A DNA stretch of 6,312 nt from Candidatus Zixiibacteriota bacterium. Its GTDB lineage: Bacteria; Zixibacteria; MSB-5A5; GN15; FEB-12. The stretch lies in contig QNAF01000158.1 in the NCBI GenBank assembly GCA_003641405.1, positions 1-6,312 on the forward strand. Direction: 5' to 3'. The notes under the pieces are model-generated. The model had not been told where the DNA came from, ran no database searches, and was given only the letters and a program-made list of their open reading frames with translations. The position numbers and the translations under genes are program-made. Positions 1 through 6,080 of the stretch are shown one piece after another (position 1 is the first letter of the stretch; each line of letters opens with the position of its first letter).

Positions 1-3000
1 GACGGACCCGACCTCGATGCCGCTCTCTTCAAAGAATCCTTACATACATGGACACTACGCGGTGATAAGCTTGGCCCGGGCAAACACACGGTGGACCTGC
101 CATTCATGGAAGGACTCCCTGCGAGGGAGCAAACCTGGTACATCGTCAAACTGGATCCAGACAACCAGTTCGAAGAATACACCGAAAGCAATAACACGAC
201 CTTCTTCCAGATCAGGACCGCCCTCTTGACGGCCAAATATGATGCAGATCCGCTTGATTTTGAATTTGGAAGATATATCCGGGGGGTGAAACTTGATAAT
301 GTATTTGAATTGCGACTCAGGGATGAGATTGTCACAAACACCACGGAAGTCAAAGCATGGCTGGGAAACGCGGAGATCAAGGCGGAGAAAGTAGCCGCCC
401 AAAATAACCTGTATCGTTTCACGCTTGACATGGGAACGATTCCTGATGGGACGGAACTCACATACAAAGTTTCAAACCACAGCGAGGTAGTTGCCCAGGC
501 GACTTACATCATCCACACGTTCAAGATGCCGGACTGGATAAATCCTGAAAAACATCAGGGTAATCCTGATGAGGAACGAAGGATTACCTGGAACGACAAG
601 ATGAACGCTTACTGGGTGGAAGCGATTAACATTATGCGGAAATGGCATGAAAAGATACCGGCAAGCGTTCTGTTTTTAGCTGGCAAGGATAACGGCATCA
701 AGCTGGGTATGCATCTCCATTTTGCCTTTAATCTGGAAAATGAGGTGATCTACCAGGACGCCGGACCGACGCTCCGCCTCGAACTCTTCGGCTTTAATGT
801 TTTTCAATTGAATATCCCAGCCCAGGCACTTCTGAATGCGATGGGGGTGACAAAATATGAAATTAATGTGTCCTCGATTGCGAATTTTTACAGTGAGGTC
901 CGGAAGTTTGCAGGAAGCAATCCGGGGTTGAGTGGGATCTGGAAATTCCTTCAAAGCGACGAGAATAAGGATTATAGCTGGAGTAAGCCGGGAACCACAG
1001 GATGGGAACCAGATGATGAGCCCTCATATACCTTCTCCATTACCTCGCAACCATTCATTATAGATAAAGACCTGAATCTGCGCCAGGGAGAGATATCCGT
1101 CGGCCTTACTACTACATACCCTCAGAAATGGAACTATTTCTATAATCTGCCACCTTTTGGAGCAGTTGTTCAATTTGCCGCAGGCGTTGAGCTTGGTTAC
1201 CAGTTGAAGACGGAGACGACAACGGGCATGAAGGTCAACAATAATGCTCTCCAGACTATGTTCAAGGAATTTAAGTTGACAATCGAGGGCACAGTCGGGG
1301 TTGTCGGGAAAGCCAATCTGGCATTTGGAGTAGCGGGAGTCATCGGCACGGCTGAAGCGGCGCTGGGTATCGCCGTTACGTGGCCTTACATGACATCACC
1401 CTTAAATCCTCAGATTCAGTTCCCAATGAACATTTCTCTTAAGCTGCAAAGCTATGAACTCTGGGAATTCTTCAAGCAGGATGTTTGGGAGCAGGTTGTT
1501 TTCAAAACGGATAATGTCTTCACCGGGCCTTATGAGGTATGGCCTCCGAAAATTCCACCAAACCGAGGGACCATGGCCATACCTGATCAGTATGATGACG
1601 GAACCGACAACAACTCTCTTGTAACCGCAACAGATCTGGGAGTTGTCGCCGGCACCTCTACCGTTGAATCTATGACATTGACCGACATCAATGACCGGGA
1701 TTACTACCGGTTCCGAACGATTGAATCAGCAGGTGAGTCCGACAAGATTGAAGTCCTGTTTGATGTTACTAATCCAGATGTAGAGGCCCGGTTGATTGAT
1801 GTCTCCGGCAGTACCCTGCGTGAGCTGGTGTTTGCGGATCAATCCACTGGTGAAATAGACCTCGGCGGCTTGCCGGCAGGTGAATACGTTCTGGTGGTTG
1901 AAGGCAACGAAGAGCTCGGTGTTGGCTACACGGTTTCGCTCACAGCACCGCAGTCTTCAAAGGCAGCCCTGGTTGCCTCCATTGATAGTGACAGCGGTCT
2001 TGCTGCCATACTACCCGGCCAGGTAGTGGATCTCACGCTGACAGTGACCAATGCAGGAAATACTGCTTCTCCTGAAGCAGAATCTGCCCTGGTCTGGAGT
2101 CGGGATGACAAGCTTGATCCTGGAGATGGGACATTGTTTGCCTTCATGGTTCCGGCGCTTGAGTCTGGAGAAACATGGAGTGAGACCTTCAGCATTGCTC
2201 TGCCGGAAACAGTTGTCGGCCCTGTCTATTTCGGGTTTATTGCAGACCGTCGGGAGAACGTGAGCGAAGCGATACGATCTGACAACGAGGCACTCTACCC
2301 GATTGAAATTGTACTGCCTCCAGATAGGTGCGAGTCAAATCAGAACATCTATGAAGCCTTTGACCTGGGCGGCATGGTGGATGATATCGAGCTCCCTGCC
2401 CTGAATCTGGCCTCTATGCGGGATGCAGATGTCTTTGCCTTCCAGCTCGGTGAGACCGGAACTGCTGAAGATGCGGTTCAGCTAAAACGAGCAGATGAAG
2501 CCGGCAGCATTAACCTTTACCTGTTGGATAAGGAAGGTTGGATTGTGCAAGAGGCAGATGTAGATCCAACAGCGGGGCTGGCGACGCTTGAATTAGAAGG
2601 CGTTGGCCCCGGACAATATTACCTACAGGTTATTCCAGAAGATGAAGCCTGTTTTGAATACAGCCTTGTGCTCACGAGCGCAAAACGGGAGAAAGCCAAT
2701 CTTGCAGTGGAAGATATTCGGTTGGCACCTGAGTATGACCTCCTTCCCGGTACTGACAATTCTCATGCGTATGTCACAGTCAGCAACTATGGTGCAGATT
2801 ATGCCCGGTCATTTGGGCTTGAACTCCATGCTGTCTCAGCCGGTACAGATTATAATCTTGGTGCTGTGACCGTTGGTGTTCTTGCCCCGGGAGAAAAACT
2901 GATCATTGATGTTCCAATATCCGTGCCTGATTTTACTCCGGATACCGAGGTTATAGTTCGTGCAGTTGTTGATCCCGCAAGCGAGGTTGATGAGCTGAAT

Positions 3001-4137
3001 GAGACAGACAATGTGGGCGAGATACAGGCACTTGTGGCGGGTACCCCGGATAGTCTTGAGACACAAGAGCTGGCAAACAACTGGTTTATTGATCTTGGAG
3101 TCGTCAGGGGAACCTATTCGGTGGATCGCAATCTCCACAGTGTATACGATCAAGACATGATGGTATTCCGCATGAGCGGAGATGGTACCACAGGGGATCA
3201 GATTGAAGTTACATTCGATGATTCGAAAGGCGATTTGATGCTTGGTCTCTATGACAGGTACATGAACTCAGTTGCTAACGGGGAAAAGGTAGCCGACGGG
3301 GACTATCAGATCAGTCTCGACGGGGTGAGCGGTGGGCAATATTACCTGGTCGTCGGTAGTCTTGGCGGTCATTATGATTATACGTTGAGCATCACAGCAC
3401 CGGATGCAGCGGGACCGAACCTGGGTGTGGAATCGATGCAGATTGACGAAAGCCAAGTTGCCGATGGCAATATAGATGTGACAACAAAGATCGCCAATTT
3501 TGGCGATAAAGCAAGCGAGGCATTTACCGTCGAGTATTATATATCAACTGGTTCAACGATTGACCCTGTTTCAGACACCTTGTTGAAATCAGTGAACATG
3601 AGCGCACTTGACGCTGGAGCTGATGTAACGCATACAGAAGCGCTTGACCTGGCAGCGATTGGGCCGGGAAGCTATTACCTTGGGGTTGTGGTCAAACCCC
3701 CTGCTGGAACTACCGAGCCGGTTGAAGGGGATAACACTGCGAGATCAGGAATGGTTGTTCTCCCTCAGCCGGATTCCCTGGAAGAAAACGATAGCAAAGA
3801 CACGGCTTCTGATGTAACCCTGACCGCCGGACATGCAGAACTTTCAGGCCTGACCATTCATAACAGCAGTGACGTGGACTGGTTCTGTTTCGATCTGCCG
3901 GTATCCGGTGGTACCCAGGACATGGTCCAACTTACCTATCAAGGTAGTGAGCCCGATCTGATGCTCACACTCATGGACGAGCATGGCAGGGAACTGCGCG
4001 CCGCTGCCGGAAACGCAGGCTTGGCGTCGCTGAGCCTTAACAATCTGGTAGCGGGAACCTACTTTATCAAGATCGGGGGAGCCGGCTTTGTCAACTTCAG
4101 CACAGGATATACTTTGACCCTTGACGCAGCAGGTTAG
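1..4137 (+). CDS. Large extracellular CARDB/PPC multidomain protein, 5'-truncated
   Basis: The frame is open from base 1 to TAG at 4135-4137 (1378 residues visible). The in-frame GTG at 91 falls inside a CARDB domain, so the gene begins upstream of the window. Residues 1-72 are the end of a CARDB (adhesion-type, Ig-like) domain, with LGPGKHTV and the D-P-D-N...E..ESNN ending. Residues about 75-528 are beta-rich and not recognised. Then modules alternate: PPC 529-650, CARDB 651-771, PPC 772-894, CARDB 895-1012, PPC 1013-1134, CARDB 1135-1253, PPC 1254-1378. Each PPC has the D-x-D-x-(F/Y/M) strand motif (D565/D567, D808/D810, D1050/D1052, D1291/D1293) and a late G-x-Y-x-(L/I)-x-(V/I) strand. 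PPC and CARDB domains are known from secreted peptidases and surface proteins, where they act as folding, binding or spacer modules. No catalytic motif, membrane anchor or sorting signal is visible; the protein ends directly after the last PPC. A structural or adhesive surface role is inferred. The domain calls are secure; the overall function is not. Confidence 0.93.
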   Translation, partial: DGPDLDAALFKESLHTWTLRGDKLGPGKHTVDLPFMEGLPAREQTWYIVKLDPDNQFEEYTESNNTTFFQIRTALLTAKYDADPLDFEFGRYIRGVKLDNVFELRLRDEIVTNTTEVKAWLGNAEIKAEKVAAQNNLYRFTLDMGTIPDGTELTYKVSNHSEVVAQATYIIHTFKMPDWINPEKHQGNPDEERRITWNDKMNAYWVEAINIMRKWHEKIPASVLFLAGKDNGIKLGMHLHFAFNLENEVIYQDAGPTLRLELFGFNVFQLNIPAQALLNAMGVTKYEINVSSIANFYSEVRKFAGSNPGLSGIWKFLQSDENKDYSWSKPGTTGWEPDDEPSYTFSITSQPFIIDKDLNLRQGEISVGLTTTYPQKWNYFYNLPPFGAVVQFAAGVELGYQLKTETTTGMKVNNNALQTMFKEFKLTIEGTVGVVGKANLAFGVAGVIGTAEAALGIAVTWPYMTSPLNPQIQFPMNISLKLQSYELWEFFKQDVWEQVVFKTDNVFTGPYEVWPPKIPPNRGTMAIPDQYDDGTDNNSLVTATDLGVVAGTSTVESMTLTDINDRDYYRFRTIESAGESDKIEVLFDVTNPDVEARLIDVSGSTLRELVFADQSTGEIDLGGLPAGEYVLVVEGNEELGVGYTVSLTAPQSSKAALVASIDSDSGLAAILPGQVVDLTLTVTNAGNTASPEAESALVWSRDDKLDPGDGTLFAFMVPALESGETWSETFSIALPETVVGPVYFGFIADRRENVSEAIRSDNEALYPIEIVLPPDRCESNQNIYEAFDLGGMVDDIELPALNLASMRDADVFAFQLGETGTAEDAVQLKRADEAGSINLYLLDKEGWIVQEADVDPTAGLATLELEGVGPGQYYLQVIPEDEACFEYSLVLTSAKREKANLAVEDIRLAPEYDLLPGTDNSHAYVTVSNYGADYARSFGLELHAVSAGTDYNLGAVTVGVLAPGEKLIIDVPISVPDFTPDTEVIVRAVVDPASEVDELNETDNVGEIQALVAGTPDSLETQELANNWFIDLGVVRGTYSVDRNLHSVYDQDMMVFRMSGDGTTGDQIEVTFDDSKGDLMLGLYDRYMNSVANGEKVADGDYQISLDGVSGGQYYLVVGSLGGHYDYTLSITAPDAAGPNLGVESMQIDESQVADGNIDVTTKIANFGDKASEAFTVEYYISTGSTIDPVSDTLLKSVNMSALDAGADVTHTEALDLAAIGPGSYYLGVVVKPPAGTTEPVEGDNTARSGMVVLPQPDSLEENDSKDTASDVTLTAGHAELSGLTIHNSSDVDWFCFDLPVSGGTQDMVQLTYQGSEPDLMLTLMDEHGRELRAAAGNAGLASLSLNNLVAGTYFIKIGGAGFVNFSTGYTLTLDAAG

Positions 4138-4174
4138 GGCACGACATAGGAGGCTGCTTGAGAACTAACCCAAG

Positions 4175-4203
4175 TTGTCATTTCTCGCTCCGAAAGAAAT
4201 AAC
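4175..4203 (+). promoter_or_regulatory. Candidate sigma70-type promoter for the 4361-5803 gene
   Basis: TTGTCA at 4175-4180 matches the -35 consensus at five of six bases. It is separated by 17 bp from AATAAC at 4198-4203, which matches the -10 consensus at four of six. Transcription would begin near 4210 and give a leader of about 150 nt that includes the GC-rich block. It is the best pair I found by eye in this spacer, but such matches arise by chance. Confidence 0.3.
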
Positions 4204-4343
4204 ATGAAGACGTATTCTCGGACAGCTTCCTATGTGAGCGTGGAACTGCTGCTTCGCTCCTGCGCTCTGCCTGGGAATGCGCTCCTTTGGGCGAGCGCTC
4301 TGCGCATGAGCAACGTGCAAAGAAAGCCAACAGGGCAGAAGTT

Positions 4344-4348
4344 AAGGA
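4344..4348 (+). promoter_or_regulatory. Ribosome binding site of the 480-residue protein
   Basis: AAGGA ends 12 nt before the ATG at 4361. The spacing is longer than ideal but favours this ATG over the next in-frame ATG at 4367 (18 nt away). Confidence 0.45.
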
Positions 4349-4360
4349 TTTTATCCCAAA

Positions 4361-5803
4361 ATGCAAATGAATCTTTTTCACTTATCATCCGGGAGCGGGA
4401 AATTTGGCCGGCTTAAACCCGTTGAACATCTCAACCCCTGTGCATCTATTCTCCTGATCCTGGTGATTGCGCTTTTGCCATACCCCGCTTTCGGAAGGGC
4501 TGGCATTGTAAACGGCGATTTCTCGGTCAGCGAGTCAGGCCCGGATTTTGGATGGTCAACTTCAGGCAATGTTTTGATCTGTGATGGTAAAGCAGCAGTA
4601 TTAAGTGAAGGTGAAGAATATCTAACCAGTCTCTGGCAGTCCTTTGAGCTGCCGGCGGAGACCATTGCTCTTAAGTTTACCCTCCTGACGGGCCTGAACC
4701 TTGGGCCAAACTTGGCGGGCGAGACTCCAGACGCCTTTGAAGTCGCTTTGCTAAATGCAGAAACAGGGAACCCGATCGGTTACACTATCACATCTATGCC
4801 AGCAGGCACCGATGCCTTTTTCAACCTTCAGGAAACAGGCGTGCTTTATTATGCTGACCACGTCACTGGGTCGTGGGAAAGCGCCAGCGGTGAATCCTGG
4901 TCGCCTACGCTTTCTGTCACCGTAACGCTGGATCTCAGCTCTGTCGCTGAAGCGCAGCCTGTCACCCTGTATTTTGACCTGCTCGGTTTCGGAGACACAA
5001 GTAGTTCCGTTCCAATCGACGATGTCACCCTTGTAGGCCCTTCCCCGCAACTTGTTGACGACACGGTTGAGACCGACGAGGATACTCCCGCTATAATTGA
5101 TGTCCTGAAGAACGACCTCCACGTGGAAGGCCTGATTGATCCGGCAACAGTCACTGTAGCCGGTAATCCATCCAATGGGTCTGTTGCTGTCAATACGGTT
5201 GATGGTTCTATAACCTACACTCCGGCAGAAAATTATTTTGGCCTGGATAGCTTTACTTATTATGTTCCGGACCCCGGTGGGGGGCTGTCGGATCCGGCAA
5301 CAGTAACTATAACAATAAACAGCGTGAATGATGCACCGGTGGCCGACGCAGGCCCTGACCAGACCGTGGATGAACGGACTAAAGTTACTCTAAATGGCTC
5401 CGGTTCCATGGATGTGGACGACGGCATCGATTCCTACCTGTGGAATCAAACGGGAGGCCCCCCCGTTGAGCTTTCAGACCCCGGCTCCGCCACGCCGGTC
5501 CTTACCGCACCTGGCGTCGGACCGCAAGGGGAAGTACTGACGTTTGAGTTGACTGTAAGTGATAAAGCCGGTGAGTCCGACACAGATACGGTCACAATCA
5601 CTGTTTCCAACGTTTTGGTTACAGGCGATATTGATGATAATGGAACAGTTGACCTTACGGATGCGATCCTTGCTTTGGAGGTAATATCCAGGAAAGATAT
5701 CACAAGTGATGAGATTACTGCTGTCACCGATGTGAATGGTAATGGCAAGATCGGCCTGCAAGAGGCAATCTATATCCTTCAGAAGGTTTCCGAATTGAGG
5801 TAG
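4361..5803 (+). CDS. Exported modular protein with Big_9, PKD-like and dockerin-like domains
   Basis: A 480-residue protein. It begins with a long signal peptide: basic n-region with K14 and R17, hydrophobic core about residues 28-40, and likely cleavage after AFG (45) or GRA (47). Residues about 48-226 start with GIVNGDF, have a Q-x-F beta strand and end with IDDVTLVG. This pattern fits galactose-binding-like jelly-roll domains; the ligand is unknown. Residues about 231-325 form a Big_9/cadherin-like tandem domain (TDEDTPAIIDVLKND, ITYTPAENYFGLDSFTY, ending in VNDAPVADAG). Residues about 326-419 are a PKD/K319-like domain (GPDQTVDE, LNGSGSMDVDDGIDSYLW, LTVSDKAG). Residues 420-480 hold two EF-hand-like loops, at 423-434 (D423, D425, N427, D431, D434) and 457-468 (D457, N459, N461, E468), each followed by a helix, as in type I dockerin-like modules. 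It is probably an extracellular, calcium-stabilised structural or adhesive protein. No enzymatic motif is visible. The Cys at 27 precedes the hydrophobic core and is not a lipobox. The gene stands alone, 223 bp after its neighbour. Confidence 0.93.
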   Translation: MQMNLFHLSSGSGKFGRLKPVEHLNPCASILLILVIALLPYPAFGRAGIVNGDFSVSESGPDFGWSTSGNVLICDGKAAVLSEGEEYLTSLWQSFELPAETIALKFTLLTGLNLGPNLAGETPDAFEVALLNAETGNPIGYTITSMPAGTDAFFNLQETGVLYYADHVTGSWESASGESWSPTLSVTVTLDLSSVAEAQPVTLYFDLLGFGDTSSSVPIDDVTLVGPSPQLVDDTVETDEDTPAIIDVLKNDLHVEGLIDPATVTVAGNPSNGSVAVNTVDGSITYTPAENYFGLDSFTYYVPDPGGGLSDPATVTITINSVNDAPVADAGPDQTVDERTKVTLNGSGSMDVDDGIDSYLWNQTGGPPVELSDPGSATPVLTAPGVGPQGEVLTFELTVSDKAGESDTDTVTITVSNVLVTGDIDDNGTVDLTDAILALEVISRKDITSDEITAVTDVNGNGKIGLQEAIYILQKVSELR

Positions 5804-5857
5804 TAGCGATAAAGTGAAATCTTCCCATTGCAGGAGAGGGTAAAGTTAAGGAAAAGG

Positions 5858-5873
5858 TGTGACCGATTTCACA
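5858..5873 (+). promoter_or_regulatory. Candidate CRP-family operator, TGTGA-N6-TCACA
   Basis: TGTGA (5858-5862), six bases CCGATT, and TCACA (5869-5873) match the classic CRP half-sites and spacing exactly. The centre lies 64-65 bp before the start inferred from the weak -35/-10 pair at 5895-5923, close to class I activator positions. That a CRP/FNR-family protein binds here is inferred. Confidence 0.5.
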
Positions 5874-5887
5874 CATTTTGTGTGAAA
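5867..5887. repeat. 21-bp perfect palindrome, 9-bp arms
   Basis: Arms TTTCACACA (5867-5875) and TGTGTGAAA (5879-5887) flank TTT. The palindrome shares its left arm with the CRP-type site, and its right arm starts a weaker TGTGA-N6-TCA match (5881-5894). With no T-tract on either strand it is not an intrinsic terminator. It more likely marks a dimeric protein site or a short AT-rich hairpin. Confidence 0.7.
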
Positions 5888-5894
5888 AATGTCA

Positions 5895-5923
5895 TTGCAT
5901 TGGGAGGAAAAGTAGTGTAGACA
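5895..5923 (+). promoter_or_regulatory. Weak candidate promoter upstream of the riboswitch
   Basis: TTGCAT (5895-5900) and TAGACA (5918-5923) are 17 bp apart, each with three of six consensus bases. A weak core promoter would fit dependence on an activator at 5858-5873. Transcription would start near 5930, just before the riboswitch. This is tentative. Confidence 0.2.
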
Positions 5924-5941
5924 CAAGTTCGCTGTTAGTAT

Positions 5942-5956
5942 TTCACATATTGTGAA
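5942..5956. repeat. Short palindrome TTCACA-TAT-TGTGAA at the riboswitch edge
   Basis: Six-bp arms TTCACA (5942-5947) and TGTGAA (5951-5956) flank TAT. The words are those of the palindrome about 75 bp upstream, but with a tighter spacer. It can be read as a second operator or as an RNA hairpin just before the aptamer. Its left arm could instead pair with GTGAA at 6042-6046, beyond the 3' end of the aptamer. Confidence 0.55.
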
Positions 5957-6041
5957 GCTGCGAAAAGGGCAAACCCGCTGAAAAGCGGGGACGCAAAGCC
6001 ACGGGTCTAAATCCGAGAGGCTATGATCGCCGGGTTGCCGC
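5957..6041 (+). promoter_or_regulatory. Cyclic di-GMP-I (GEMM-I) riboswitch aptamer
   Basis: The conserved GEMM-I elements occur in order: AGGGCAAACC (5966-5975), GGGGACGCAAAGCC (5987-6000), GGGTCTAA (6003-6010), TATGATCGCC (6022-6031) and GGGTTGCCG (6032-6040). The P2 stem CCCGCT (5974-5979) pairs with AGCGGG (5984-5989) and is capped by a GAAA tetraloop (5980-5983). P3 has GGTC/GATC pairing, a CTAA/TATG tetraloop-receptor-like internal loop and a CC-GAGA-GG tip (6013-6020). GCAA (5969-5972) pairs with TTGC (6035-6038) to close the aptamer. The class is known to bind cyclic di-GMP and control motility, surface and pilus genes. Here it lies 40 nt before the LEPR-type gene. No terminator is seen between aptamer and start codon, so a translational or further-downstream switch is possible. 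Confidence 0.95.
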
Positions 6042-6080
6042 GTGAATGTTGTTTTAGCATCATTAACTGCGTGTGCCTGA
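6042..6080 (+). other. Possible 12-codon leader ORF abutting the next start codon
   Basis: GTG at 6042 opens a 12-codon frame (MNVVLASLTACA) that ends at TGA 6078-6080, directly against the GTG at 6081 and in the same frame. No Shine-Dalgarno precedes it. The arrangement would suit termination-reinitiation, but so short a frame can easily be chance. Confidence 0.15.

Larger units (their letters stand above)
4138..4360. other. Intergenic spacer with GC-rich repeat-like block, apparently noncoding
   Basis: This 223-bp spacer separates the two large genes. The part from about 4225 to 4345 is locally GC-rich and contains a 9-base direct repeat, GCGCTCTGC, at 4262-4270 and 4295-4303, plus an inverted pair ATGCGC (4277-4282) and GCGCAT (4302-4307). 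Frames are open on both strands (4204-4416 plus, 4178-4381 minus), but their translations are low-complexity in Ser/Arg/Ala, lack a good ribosome site and match no family I know, so I treat them as noncoding. The composition resembles dispersed noncoding repeats found between genes in some large bacterial genomes; that is an inference from style, not a match. I see no T-tract terminator after the upstream gene. Confidence 0.4.

Noticed and set aside
91..93. GTG as the start codon of the first large gene
   Set aside because: The same frame is open to base 1 and the upstream residues belong to the CARDB domain that continues past this codon.
1585..4134. PPC domains as evidence of a peptidase
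   Set aside because: PPC domains often occur outside peptidases, and no catalytic triad or metal-binding protease motif is visible in the part seen.
4132..4170. Inverted repeat GGTTAG...CTAACC after the first gene as a terminator
   Set aside because: The stem is only 6 bp with a 27-nt loop and no T-tract follows.
4178..4381. 67-codon minus-strand frame with a hydrophobic stretch
   Set aside because: Its Arg/Ser/Ala-rich translation follows the GC-rich block; nothing supports expression from this strand.
4204..4416. 70-codon plus-strand frame in the spacer
   Set aside because: It has no Shine-Dalgarno, a translation unlike any family I know, overlaps the signal-peptide gene and covers repeat-like DNA.
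5867..5887. Palindrome as terminator of the 480-residue protein gene
   Set aside because: The stem is AT-rich and lacks a T-tract downstream on either strand.
5848..5920. Two start-stop pairs (GTG-TGA at 5857, GTG-TAG at 5915), each after a purine-rich AAGGA or GGGAGG
   Set aside because: One-codon frames like these are expected by chance in purine-rich leaders and there is no precedent here to build on.
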